This document shows, piece after piece, positions 1 through 7,440 of a DNA stretch of 11,702 nt (position 1 is the first letter of the stretch; each line of letters begins with the position of its first letter). Source of the DNA: an uncultured Maritalea sp. (lineage in GTDB: Bacteria > Pseudomonadota > Alphaproteobacteria > Rhizobiales > Devosiaceae); contig CAJXLH010000057.1 in assembly GCA_913055925.1 (NCBI GenBank), forward strand, positions 1 to 11,702, read 5' to 3'. Below the pieces are notes generated by a model, which saw only the letters and a list, made by a program, of their open reading frames with translations, made no database searches and was not told where the DNA came from. The position numbers and the translations under genes were made by a program.

Positions 1-825
1 GTTTTGATTTACGAACTTGAAGAAGCAAAGCTCATGTCTGACGAAGCGCGACGCCAAGCGGAGCAGGCAAATATCGCGAAATCTCGCTTCTTGGCCACCA
101 TGAGCCACGAATTGCGCACGCCATTGAATGCGATTATTGGCTTTTCTGAAGTGATGAAATCTGAGCTGCTCGGCCCGATGCAGAATGAGCAGTATAAGGA
201 CTACTCAAACGACATTCATGCATCAGGCGAGCATTTGCTCAACCTCATCAACGAACTTCTCGACCTATCGCGCATTGAGGCAGGCAAATACGATCTTAAT
301 GAAGAGGCCATTTCGCTGGTTGATATTGGCGAAGATTGTCGCCGTATGTTGGAAATTCGCGCGCGCTCGAAAAGCATCGAACTTGCGGCCGAGTTTGATC
401 ATGAGCTGCCAAAACTGTGGGGTGACGAACGCGCTATTCGTCAGATTTGTCTGAACCTTTTGTCAAACGCGATCAAGTTCACGCCTGAAGGCGGCAAGAT
501 CATCTTCAAAATCGGCGAAGGCGAAAGCGGCACGCAACTTATGTCTGTTCGCGACAATGGCCCTGGCATCCCTGAAGATGAAATTGCAACCGTATTGTCC
601 TCATTTGGACAAGGCTCGCTGGCGGCGAAAACGGCTGAGCAAGGCGCAGGTCTTGGCTTGCCAATCGTCCAAAAGATCATGGAACTGCACCAAGGGCGCT
701 TCGATCTTTTCTCAAAGCTCCGCTTTGGCACAGAGGCCATCGCCACATTCCCGAAATCTCGGGTGATGAACGCAATGGCACCTGTCAAAAAGCGCCGTAA
801 GCTCGAAATTTACGCCAAGGGCTAA
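1..825 (+). CDS. Sensor histidine kinase, 3' part (HisKA + HATPase_c), truncated by window start
   Basis: This is the C-terminal kinase core of a sensor histidine kinase, which autophosphorylates on histidine and passes the phosphate to a response regulator. The frame is open from base 1, so the true start and the sensor (probably PAS) region lie upstream. A helical linker (about residues 3-28) leads to the H-box FLATMSHELRTPLNAIIGFSE, with the phospho-accepting His codon at 106-108. The ATP-binding domain shows the N-box (NLLSNAIKFT), the G1 box (DNGPGIP), an F-box-like SSFGQGS and the G2 box (GAGLGLPIV). A basic tail (KKRRK) ends the protein. No receiver domain follows, so it is not a hybrid kinase. 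The H-box and GLGLPIV style resembles the PleC/DivJ/PdhS-type PAS kinases of Alphaproteobacteria, but no specific member can be named without the N-terminus. It converges on cobT. Confidence 0.93.
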   Translation, partial: VLIYELEEAKLMSDEARRQAEQANIAKSRFLATMSHELRTPLNAIIGFSEVMKSELLGPMQNEQYKDYSNDIHASGEHLLNLINELLDLSRIEAGKYDLNEEAISLVDIGEDCRRMLEIRARSKSIELAAEFDHELPKLWGDERAIRQICLNLLSNAIKFTPEGGKIIFKIGEGESGTQLMSVRDNGPGIPEDEIATVLSSFGQGSLAAKTAEQGAGLGLPIVQKIMELHQGRFDLFSKLRFGTEAIATFPKSRVMNAMAPVKKRRKLEIYAKG

Positions 826-843
826 CGCTTAAGCGTTCTGCCC
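819..843. terminator. Shared hairpin over the convergent stop codons of the kinase gene and cobT
   Basis: Bases 824-837 are a perfect 14-bp palindrome (AACGCTTAAGCGTT) containing the end of the kinase TAA and the cobT TAA. The stem extends outward through GGGC (819-822) and GCCC (840-843) past a small bulge, giving about nine pairs with a TTAA loop. It can fold in transcripts from either strand, which suits a bidirectional 3' end for two convergent genes only 3 nt apart. No clear U-tract follows on either side, so intrinsic termination is an inference; it could instead protect or process 3' ends. Confidence 0.45.
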
Positions 844-1857
844 GGCAACCGCTGCTTCTTCAAAAGTCGCCATGTTTTCATGCACATGAAGTGCTGTCTT
901 GACGATGGATGCTGCAACCGCTGCGCCGGACCCTTCGCCCAAGCGCATACCCAAATCAAACAATGGCGCCTTACCTAGCTTTTTAAGCACATTGGCGTGC
1001 GCCGCTTCAGCAGATTGGTGCGCAAATATACAATGATCAATGGCCAACGGGTTTGCCGCGTGGACAACAGCGGCGGCAGATGTTGCCACGAAACCATCCA
1101 CGATCACTGGGATCTTGTTGTGACGTGCAGCAATGATCGCACCGGCCATGGCTGCAATTTCGCGACCACCAACGCGCGCAAGCACATCCATCGGCGTTTC
1201 AAAATGTTCACGGTGCAGCGCCAAACCACGATCAACTGCATCGGCTTTACGCTTTAGCCCCTCATCGTCAACACCAGTGCCACGTCCAACCCACGCGTCA
1301 CCCGAGCCACCGTAAAGGCCAGCATAAATTGCTGCGGCCGCTGTTGTGTTGCCGATGCCCATTTCACCAATGCACAGCAAGTCCGGTTTACCAGCAATCG
1401 CTTCCATGCCGTAGGCAACCGTTGCGGCGCAGGTTTTGTCGTCCATCGCCGCTTCTTGGGTAAAGTCACCTGTTGGCACTTCTAGTGCCAATTCAAAGAC
1501 CCTAAGATTGATCTCGTTCACCGCACAGATCTGAGAAATTGCCGCGCCGCCATTGGTGAAGTTTGCAACCATTTGCGCGGTCACTTCGGCAGGGAATGCC
1601 GAAACGCCCTGAGCCGTTACACCATGGTTACCTGCAAAAATCGCGACCATTGGATTATTGAGTGTCGGCTGCGCTTTTTCCTGCCAGCGCGCCAAAAACT
1701 CGACCATTTTTTCAAGCTCGCCGAGCGAACCTGCAGGCTTGGTCAACTGCGCGTCGCGCTTACGCACCTCTTCCACAGCTTGCTCGCTGCCCATAGGCAG
1801 AAGTTGCAACAATTCTTCAAAATCAGCGAAAGGGCTTTTTTGCGCAGCGTTGGTCAT
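829..1857 (-). CDS. cobT: Nicotinate-nucleotide--dimethylbenzimidazole phosphoribosyltransferase CobT
   Basis: CobT (EC 2.4.2.21) transfers phosphoribose from nicotinate mononucleotide to 5,6-dimethylbenzimidazole, making alpha-ribazole phosphate for the lower ligand of cobalamin. It is a cytosolic enzyme of nucleotide loop assembly. The 342-residue length fits the family. Visible motifs are KPAGSLG (40-46), FAGNHGV (74-80), the phosphate-binding loop GEMGIGNTT (164-172), GRGTG (191-195) and, near the C-terminus, RLGEGSGA with the conserved catalytic Glu at about 308. The ATG at 1857 has only a weak GGA upstream but gives the expected N-terminus. The gene is divergent from cobS, whose product uses the CobT product after dephosphorylation. 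No cobalamin riboswitch was recognised in the short gap. Assignment is secure. Confidence 0.97.
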   Translation of the reverse strand: MTNAAQKSPFADFEELLQLLPMGSEQAVEEVRKRDAQLTKPAGSLGELEKMVEFLARWQEKAQPTLNNPMVAIFAGNHGVTAQGVSAFPAEVTAQMVANFTNGGAAISQICAVNEINLRVFELALEVPTGDFTQEAAMDDKTCAATVAYGMEAIAGKPDLLCIGEMGIGNTTAAAAIYAGLYGGSGDAWVGRGTGVDDEGLKRKADAVDRGLALHREHFETPMDVLARVGGREIAAMAGAIIAARHNKIPVIVDGFVATSAAAVVHAANPLAIDHCIFAHQSAEAAHANVLKKLGKAPLFDLGMRLGEGSGAAVAASIVKTALHVHENMATFEEAAVAGQNA

Positions 1858-1921
1858 GCTATCCGACTCGGTAAATGAAAACTTTGGGTCGCTTTTCTAC
1901 CCCACTCACGAGGAATTGCAA

Positions 1922-2767
1922 TTGGACAATAGCGCAAAATCGTCGCCGCCTTCCGCAACAAATGACAACCTCGATGAGGAAAACCTGCCGACCCACGGTC
2001 CGTTTGCCGGCGCATTATTGATGGGCATAAGCTTTTACTCGCGACTGCCAACGGGCGAATTGGACCATTCAAAGTTTGATTTTGCGACCATGGTGCGCCC
2101 GCTCGCCTTTGTTAGCCTGATTGTCGGGATCGTTCCCGCAATGGTGCTGCTAATCTTGTCTGCAATAGGACTGTCGCCGTTATTCGCGGCCGTTGTTGCT
2201 GTTGGTTTATCTGCCATTTTGACCGGCGCTATGGCAGAAGACGCTTTTGCAGATGCCATGGATGGGCTTTTTGGTGGCAAGACCATCGCGCAAAAACTCG
2301 AAATCATGCATGACAGCCGACACGGCACCTATGGCGTACTAGGCATTGTGATCCCGTTCACGTTGCGTATTTTTGCGCTTGCCACGATGGCGGCAATCTC
2401 TCCGGTTGCTGCCGCTTCTATTTGGTTGGCAAGTAGCGTGTTGGCACGCTCAATCGCGACATTGATCGCCGCGCAGTTGCCGCCCGCCCGCGCAGATGGC
2501 GTGTCTGCGGGTGCAGGGCAATTGCCCCTACCCGCCGCCTCAATTGGCATTGCGCTCGCGCTAGCGATTTCGTTTCTCTTTTGTGTCCCGTTTGTTGGGT
2601 TCTTCCGCTGGCTGATCACCCTCATTGTGATCTTCTTCGTTTTTGAAGGATGCAAGGCGCTGATGGCGAGACTCATAAAAGGACAAACTGGCGATACTAT
2701 CGGCGCGACACAGTTAACCCTTGAAATTGCCATATTGTCTTCCTTTATGATGATGACAGCGATCTGA
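1922..2767 (+). CDS. cobS: Adenosylcobinamide-GDP ribazoletransferase (cobalamin synthase) CobS
   Basis: CobS (EC 2.7.8.26) joins adenosylcobinamide-GDP to alpha-ribazole (or its phosphate) to make adenosylcobalamin (phosphate) at the inner membrane. The protein is mostly hydrophobic helices. The family core is present: an acidic motif EDAFADAMDG (106-115) and KLEIMHDSRHGTYG (125-138), both near the membrane and linked to metal and substrate binding. Usual family members read HEDG at the first motif; here it is AEDA. The TTG at 1922 is preferred because GAGGA (1910-1914) sits 7 nt upstream and it leaves a 64-nt promoter gap to cobT, giving 281 residues. An ATG at 1856 would overlap the cobT start codon, lacks a clear ribosome-binding site and would add 22 residues. 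The first 25 or so residues are hydrophilic and not part of the known fold. Confidence 0.93.
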   Translation: MDNSAKSSPPSATNDNLDEENLPTHGPFAGALLMGISFYSRLPTGELDHSKFDFATMVRPLAFVSLIVGIVPAMVLLILSAIGLSPLFAAVVAVGLSAILTGAMAEDAFADAMDGLFGGKTIAQKLEIMHDSRHGTYGVLGIVIPFTLRIFALATMAAISPVAAASIWLASSVLARSIATLIAAQLPPARADGVSAGAGQLPLPAASIGIALALAISFLFCVPFVGFFRWLITLIVIFFVFEGCKALMARLIKGQTGDTIGATQLTLEIAILSSFMMMTAI

Positions 2768-2825
2768 TAAACTGTTCGCAGGTTTTTTCGTTCGCATCAC
2801 GCGCGGGGGCGCAAAGGAGACATAT

Positions 2826-3512
2826 ATGTTTTTCGTTGGAATGGCCCTACTCGTCGCAGTTGGTCTGTCTTTCCTTATCGCTTCAGATGCCGGCACACTA
2901 ATCGGGCTGGAACAAGATCAGTTTGGTTCGCTCGTTGCTATGGTCGCGGTTCTCGTGCTCGTTGCAGGCGGGACCTTTGGTCGGCGTGTTCGACTAAATG
3001 AAATCGTTGCAGGCAGCATCATGTGGGTTGGCATTTTCGCCCTCGTGATTTTTGGGTATAGCTATCGCACCGATCTTGAGCGTTATGGCTCTCGCTTGAT
3101 TTCTCAACTCAGTCCGGGCACCGCCTATGTGTCAGAAAGCGGCGACAGTGTTCGTTTTACACGATCAATGTCCGGCTCATTCGTGGTGAATGGGAGCGTC
3201 AACGAAGCCAATACGCGCTTCATCTTTGATACGGGTGCCACATCAGTTGTGCTGACCGTGGAAGACGCGCAACGCGCAGGCATTGATATAAAACGCCTCA
3301 GCTACATCGTGCCCGTGCGCACAGCCAATGGCGAAACAGAAGCCGCCCTCACCCGCCTCAATCGTATCGAGGTTGGGGGCATTGTGCGGGAGAATATTCC
3401 AGCGCTGGTGGCGCAACGCGGACAGCTCGAAACAAGCTTACTTGGCATGACCTATTTGGAAACTCTCAGCTCGTTCACCGTTAGCAAAGACGCGCTTGAG
3501 CTTAAAGACTAG
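2826..3512 (+). CDS. Membrane-anchored retropepsin-like aspartyl protease (TIGR02281-type, clan AA)
   Basis: This 228-residue protein has two parts. The N-terminal 80 residues hold about three hydrophobic helices (near 2-19, 34-50 and 60-79). The C-terminal soluble half carries the single-lobe aspartyl protease motif FIFDTGATSVVL, with the catalytic Asp at 135, followed by the conserved ANGE and an LLGMTYLE segment. One DTG motif per chain means it should act as a homodimer, as in retropepsins. The layout matches the TIGR02281 family common in Alphaproteobacteria, whose substrate is unknown. The soluble domain is probably periplasmic, but topology was not computed. The ATG at 2826 has an excellent AAGGAG six bases upstream. 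It starts 58 nt after cobS on the same strand, so read-through is possible; a functional link to cobalamin is not implied. Confidence 0.88.
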   Translation: MFFVGMALLVAVGLSFLIASDAGTLIGLEQDQFGSLVAMVAVLVLVAGGTFGRRVRLNEIVAGSIMWVGIFALVIFGYSYRTDLERYGSRLISQLSPGTAYVSESGDSVRFTRSMSGSFVVNGSVNEANTRFIFDTGATSVVLTVEDAQRAGIDIKRLSYIVPVRTANGETEAALTRLNRIEVGGIVRENIPALVAQRGQLETSLLGMTYLETLSSFTVSKDALELKD

Positions 3513-3522
3513 GATCGTACCC

Positions 3523-4521
3523 CTAACTCGCTTCTGCGAGTTGTTCTGCCGCGTGCAAAATCTCAAATGCATCCGCGATCAGTTGCGGTGTAGCCCCCGG
3601 CTTCACCGCTTCAACCGTCAGCAATTGCCGATAGCGCCGCGCACCTGGCTTGCCAAATCCGAGACCCAACATGTGGCGAACAATCTGATTCAATTTCGCG
3701 CCTTTAGTCATTTGAATTTCAGCATAATTCGTCATGACTTCACAAAGTGATTCAAGTGAAATGACCGGCGCATCATCGCCATAGAACTTAGCATCCACGT
3801 CACGCAGCAGGCCCGGATTGTGATAGGCTGCCCGACCAAGCATCACCCCATCCAGATGGGTCAAATGCTCCTCGCATTGCGCAATGGTTTCAATGCCACC
3901 ATTGATCATCAATGGTAATTCGCTCACATGTTCTTTCAAGCGATAAACGCGGTCATAATCGAGCGGCGGAATTTCGCGGTTCTCTTTTGGCGAAAGACCT
4001 TTCAGCCAAGCTTTTCGCGCATGGACATAAAGCGCATCGACCTTTGCCTCAAGCATGTGATCAACAAAGATTTTGAGGTCCGCTTCGCTGTCTTGATCAT
4101 CAATGCCAATTCGGCATTTTACCGTTACTGGGCGATCCGTCGCGTCGCGCATCGCGCGCACGCATTCGGCCACAAGTTCTGGCTCGGCCATCAAGCAAGC
4201 CCCAAAGCGCCCTGATTGCACGCGGTCCGATGGACAGCCAACATTTAAGTTGATCTCGTCATAGTTGAACTTCTCGCAAAGCGCAGTCGCCTCAGCTAGC
4301 TCCTTTGGATTGGAACCGCCCAGCTGCACCGCAATCGGATGCTCAACTTCATCATTGTAGTTCAACAGCCAATCCGCACCGCCCCGAATGAGCGCCGCGC
4401 TTGTGACCATCTCAGTGAACAATAGAGCATGACGCGACAAATGGCGGTGAAAAAACCGACAATGCCGATCAGTCCAGTCCATCATCGGTGCCACTGAAAA
4501 TGTGCGCGCTTTAGGGTTCAT
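3523..4521 (-). CDS. dusA: tRNA-dihydrouridine(20/20a) synthase DusA
   Basis: DusA is an FMN- and NADPH-dependent enzyme that reduces uridine to dihydrouridine in the D-loop of tRNA (positions 20/20a). The N-terminal FMN-binding segment reads SVAPMMDWTDRHCRFF (9-24). LNVGCPSDRVQSGRFGACLM (92-111) contains the catalytic Cys at 96 and is characteristic of the DusA subgroup rather than DusB or DusC. KCRIGID and INGGI phosphate/FMN elements follow, as does a C-terminal helical tRNA-binding domain. The 332-residue length is typical. The ATG at 4521 is chosen; a TTG one codon upstream (4524) is also in frame but less likely. GAGAG lies about 6 nt upstream of the ATG. It follows nanK on the same strand by 77 nt and converges on the protease gene with a 10-nt gap. 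Confidence 0.96.
   Translation of the reverse strand: MNPKARTFSVAPMMDWTDRHCRFFHRHLSRHALLFTEMVTSAALIRGGADWLLNYNDEVEHPIAVQLGGSNPKELAEATALCEKFNYDEINLNVGCPSDRVQSGRFGACLMAEPELVAECVRAMRDATDRPVTVKCRIGIDDQDSEADLKIFVDHMLEAKVDALYVHARKAWLKGLSPKENREIPPLDYDRVYRLKEHVSELPLMINGGIETIAQCEEHLTHLDGVMLGRAAYHNPGLLRDVDAKFYGDDAPVISLESLCEVMTNYAEIQMTKGAKLNQIVRHMLGLGFGKPGARRYRQLLTVEAVKPGATPQLIADAFEILHAAEQLAEAS
3525..3542. terminator. Perfect hairpin at the 3' end of dusA, facing the protease gene
   Basis: AACTCGC (3525-3531) and GCGAGTT (3536-3542) form a perfect 7-bp stem with a TTCT loop. It begins at the last base of the dusA stop codon and covers its final codons. It lies 12 nt past the protease stop, so the protease transcript would end in it, followed by a weak U-containing stretch (GTTCT). 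On the dusA side no U-tract follows. Its placement suits a shared 3' end element for two convergent genes; efficient termination is not shown by the sequence. Confidence 0.4.
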
Positions 4522-4537
4522 CAAATGCTCTCAAACT

Positions 4538-4565
4538 TCTGTAGACCCCGGGCTTATAACGTCAA
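4538..4565 (-). promoter_or_regulatory. Possible dusA promoter in the nanK-dusA gap
   Basis: On the minus strand a good -35 hexamer, TTGACG (4565-4560), is followed after 16 nt by a weak -10-like TACAGA (4543-4538). This would give dusA its own promoter, sensible for a tRNA-modifying housekeeping gene downstream of an inducible operon. The implied leader is very short (about 10 nt), which weakens the call. Confidence 0.25.
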
Positions 4566-4598
4566 AAACACGTACATGCAGCAGTTTTTTAGTCTTCG

Positions 4599-5501
4599 CT
4601 AAATGACGGCCCCGGTTCTATCTAACTGAAGAACGCCCAGCAATGCGCTATCTTGCCTCAAAGCGGCTGGCATCAATTGTGGGCGAAACAATGCAGGTTC
4701 TTCGTTCAAATGCGCTTGGACCCGTTCCAAATAGCCTTGCGCCAAACCAATGGAGCCACCGAGGGCGACGCGCTCAAGGCCGAGCAACGAGGTCAAATCA
4801 GCTATCAGGATCGAGATTGCGTTCGCCGACTGATCCACTATGCCGTGTGCCCATGTCTCACCGTTCAGCGCAGCATCAAATACTTGTTTAGCGTTTTCGA
4901 CGTCATGACCCTTTTCAAGCGCGAGTGCTGCGATTGCCCTGCCGCCAGCAACACTTTCGACCGTACCCAAACGTCCGGAACCACATCTTTTGTCGCCAAG
5001 CCGACTGGACATGAACCCGATATGACCAGCAAGACCGTTTTGGCTGGTCAGTGGATTTCCGTCGATTACAATGCCCCCGCCGACGCCCGTGGAGATTGTG
5101 ATATAGGCGAAGTTCTTGATGCCAACGCCTGCGCCAATATGCGCCTCAGCAGTTGCGGCGGCCAGAGCGTCGTTCGCGAGCGAAACGGGCACGCCGAGTA
5201 GCTGGCGTACAACATTGCGAAAGGCTACTTCGCCAAGATTGGTTAGCGTGCCTTTATTCACAGCAGACCAATGCCCGTCGGCGGTGACACGCCCAGCAAC
5301 GGCAATACCGACTGGTTCGTCTGTCCAGCCGATTTCGCCTAATAGGTCACGCATCGCTTCGCACTGCGCATTTGCGTCAGCGTCAGTTGCGGTTGTTGTC
5401 TGCTTACGCTCGACAAGCTGCCCCCGCTCAATACGCGCGGCCGCAAGCTTTGTCCCGCCAAGATCGACCGCGAAACCGTTGAGCTCCTCGCGTTTAATCA
5501 T
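4599..5501 (-). CDS. nanK: N-acetylmannosamine kinase NanK (ROK family), zinc motif degenerate
   Basis: NanK (EC 2.7.1.60) phosphorylates ManNAc, released by NanA, to ManNAc-6-P for NanE. The ATP-binding motif is DLGGTK (13-18). The catalytic Asp is D111 in LANDA, and the second phosphate loop is STGVGGG (137-143). The usual ROK zinc site is a His plus CxCGxxGC; here the His remains (GHIG, H160) but the cysteine motif reads CGSGRLGT (173-180), so two of three cysteines are Ser and Thr. VES follows as normal, so the alignment is firm. The ATG at 5501 overlaps the nanE stop codon as ATGA, indicating translational coupling; an upstream TTG (5522) is less likely. This gives 300 residues, normal for the family. 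The specific substrate is inferred from the nanE, nanA and TRAP neighbours; ROK sequences alone do not fix sugar specificity. Confidence 0.9.
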   Translation of the reverse strand: MIKREELNGFAVDLGGTKLAAARIERGQLVERKQTTTATDADANAQCEAMRDLLGEIGWTDEPVGIAVAGRVTADGHWSAVNKGTLTNLGEVAFRNVVRQLLGVPVSLANDALAAATAEAHIGAGVGIKNFAYITISTGVGGGIVIDGNPLTSQNGLAGHIGFMSSRLGDKRCGSGRLGTVESVAGGRAIAALALEKGHDVENAKQVFDAALNGETWAHGIVDQSANAISILIADLTSLLGLERVALGGSIGLAQGYLERVQAHLNEEPALFRPQLMPAALRQDSALLGVLQLDRTGAVI

Positions 5502-6163
5502 TTGAGCGCATCCACAAACCAACTGGTTGCAATTTCAAGGCGCGTCAACGCGCTGCCAATTGTGACACTGTCAGCTCCGGCCGCGATCGCTTCTCGCGCA
5601 TATTCGGGCGTGTTGTAGCGCCCTTCTGCCATCACAAACGCATCTAGCTTTGAAAGCTGGCTCAGTAACGCGAAATCGGGTGGCGTTGTTGATGACGCAT
5701 TTTCACCCACATAGCCGGACAGGGTTGATCCAACAATTGAAGCACCTTGCGCAACGGCTTCTCTTGCGTCTTCGAGCGTGCTGCAATCTGCCATTGCAAG
5801 CTTGCCGGCACTCAAGATCATCTGAAGCACCGCTTCTTTCGGATCAGGTCGAGAACGATTTGTTGCGTCATAACCCACAATGTCCGCACCTTCATCAATC
5901 AGCGCTTCTGCATCGCGAATAAAGGGCGTGATGCGAACATCAGTGTTGGTCAGATCGCGCTTCACGATGCCAATGATCGGCACATTCACTTTGCCACGCG
6001 TTGCTTTCAGATTTTCGACGCCCTCAATGCGCAACCCAACCGCGCCGCCGGCAACCGCGGCTTGTGCCATGGCTGCAACAATAGCAGGGTCATCCATCGG
6101 CCCATTGTCAACGGGCTGACACGACACGACCAACCCGCCGCGCAACCGCTCCAAAATGTCCAT
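5498..6163 (-). CDS. nanE: N-acylglucosamine-6-phosphate 2-epimerase NanE
   Basis: NanE (EC 5.1.3.9) interconverts ManNAc-6-P and GlcNAc-6-P, the last dedicated step of sialic acid breakdown before the amino-sugar pathway. It is a 221-residue (beta/alpha)8 barrel of usual size. Family signatures are GGLVVSCQP (9-17), GAVGLRIEG (40-48), PIIGIVKRD (62-70) with the catalytic-region Lys at 68, ITPF, VGYDATNRSRP, the AEGRYNTPE segment and GADSVTIGSALTR near the C-terminus. The start ATG lies 2 nt after the siaM stop, with GGGG from the siaM end serving as ribosome-binding site. It overlaps nanK by 4 nt. Translation of siaM, nanE and nanK is therefore likely coupled. Confidence 0.97.
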   Translation of the reverse strand: MDILERLRGGLVVSCQPVDNGPMDDPAIVAAMAQAAVAGGAVGLRIEGVENLKATRGKVNVPIIGIVKRDLTNTDVRITPFIRDAEALIDEGADIVGYDATNRSRPDPKEAVLQMILSAGKLAMADCSTLEDAREAVAQGASIVGSTLSGYVGENASSTTPPDFALLSQLSKLDAFVMAEGRYNTPEYAREAIAAGADSVTIGSALTRLEIATSWFVDALK

Positions 6164-6165
6164 TC

Positions 6166-7440
6166 TTACCCCATGAGGCTAGGCAGACCAGTTGCAAGAA
6201 CTGGGAATGCGCAAACAAGAGTAAGCACAATAACAGGCGGCAATAGCCAAGGCAAAACCGCCTTTGCCAATTTTTGGTATGGAATTTCACCAACCTGCGC
6301 GACCACAAACAAGGCCATGCCCATCGGCGGCGTAAGGATTGAAATCATTAGGTTGAGAACGACAATAATGCCGAAATGCACAGGATCGATGCCGAATCCA
6401 GCAGCGATAGGTACGAGAATTGGCACGACGATCAAAAGGATCGCGAGCGACTCGATGAAACATCCCAAAACAAAGATCATCAGATTGACGGCAATCAAAA
6501 ACGAGATTGGGTCATTTGCAATTGTGAGGAACATTTGAGCGATCTGCTGCGGCGCCTGCTCACGCGCCAGCACGTAGCCAAGCAGACTTACCCCAGCGAT
6601 TATTGTCGCGATAGATGCCGCGGTCGCCGTTGTTTCGTAAAGCGAATCCCAAAGACCTTTAAAGGTGAGCTCGCGGTAAAAAATCAAGTCGATAGCAATG
6701 GCGTATACGACAGTGATTGCAGCCGCCTCTGTGGGCGAAAACAGCCCGCTGAAGATACCGCCTACGATCACCACTGGGGTAAACAAGGCCGGAAACGACT
6801 TAACGAAAAGCTGTCCAACTTCTCTTTTCGATGGCCGCACATCAACAGGGTAAGCGCGCTTTTTCGCGATGAAATAGACCATCGCCATCAGCGCTAGTGC
6901 GCACATAACGCCCGGCACGATGCCACCAAGAAACAGTTTGCCGATAGATGTGTTGGAAACGACACCGTAAAGAACCATTGTAATTGATGGCGGAACCAAC
7001 GGCCCGATCATCGAAGATGCAGCAGTGACAGATCCGGCAAAACCGTCATCGTACCCCGCCTCGCGCATTGCTTCGATTTCCATTTTTCCCAAGCCGCCGG
7101 CGTCCGCTAAAGCGGAGCCTGACATTCCCGAGAAGAAGAGTGATGCCAGAACATTAACGTGGCCAAGACCGCCCGTGATATGCCCTACAAGTGCGCGCGC
7201 AAAACCAAACAAATGGTGCGTAATGCGCGACGAATTTAAAATCGCTGCCGCCAAAATGAAGAATGGTACAGCGAGCATTGGAAAGCTGTTGAGCCCTTCA
7301 ACCATGCGTTGCACAGCAAAGGCCAATCCAAGCCCAGAGTAATAAAAGTAGCCCATCGACACGAAAATCATAGCGACGCCAATCGGCACCCCGATGAGCA
7401 CAAGCGACAGCCAACCAAGGCCAATAATTGCAAGCGTCAT
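6166..7440 (-). CDS. siaM: TRAP transporter large permease (DctM type), sialic acid
   Basis: This is the 424-residue large membrane subunit of a tripartite ATP-independent periplasmic transporter, the sodium-coupled channel-forming part in the inner membrane. It is almost all hydrophobic helices, about twelve. TRAP large-subunit features include the N-terminal FPMLAVPFFILAA, the GMSGSALADAGGLG loop, SSMIGPLVPPSI, FSPTEAAAI and the C-terminal LNLMISILTPPMGMALFVV. Its ATG overlaps the siaQ stop codon as ATGA (7437-7440), with AAGGAG 8 nt upstream inside siaQ. Separate small and large subunits are present, unlike the fused SiaQM of Haemophilus influenzae. Sialic acid as substrate is inferred from the SiaP partner and the nan genes. 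Confidence 0.94.
   Translation of the reverse strand: MTLAIIGLGWLSLVLIGVPIGVAMIFVSMGYFYYSGLGLAFAVQRMVEGLNSFPMLAVPFFILAAAILNSSRITHHLFGFARALVGHITGGLGHVNVLASLFFSGMSGSALADAGGLGKMEIEAMREAGYDDGFAGSVTAASSMIGPLVPPSITMVLYGVVSNTSIGKLFLGGIVPGVMCALALMAMVYFIAKKRAYPVDVRPSKREVGQLFVKSFPALFTPVVIVGGIFSGLFSPTEAAAITVVYAIAIDLIFYRELTFKGLWDSLYETTATAASIATIIAGVSLLGYVLAREQAPQQIAQMFLTIANDPISFLIAVNLMIFVLGCFIESLAILLIVVPILVPIAAGFGIDPVHFGIIVVLNLMISILTPPMGMALFVVAQVGEIPYQKLAKAVLPWLLPPVIVLTLVCAFPVLATGLPSLMG

Noticed and set aside
1658..1921. Upstream in-frame extension of cobS to 1658
   Set aside because: It runs through cobT on the opposite strand, has no CobS similarity and no ribosome-binding site.
1858..1921. Cobalamin riboswitch between cobT and cobS
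   Set aside because: The gap is far too short and no B12-box-like sequence was seen.
2768..2825. Possible terminator or regulatory element between cobS and the protease gene
   Set aside because: It contains a T-run and a direct repeat of GTTCGCA but no stem that could precede the T-run.
4566..4598. Possible terminator after nanK (AAAAAC and GTTTTT arms)
   Set aside because: The stem is nearly all A-T, has a large loop and gives no stable GC-rich core.
4653..5201. Long plus-strand open frames opposite nanK (and similar ones opposite dusA, nanE and siaM)
   Set aside because: They are shadows of well-supported minus-strand genes, with no recognisable domains and no ribosome-binding sites.
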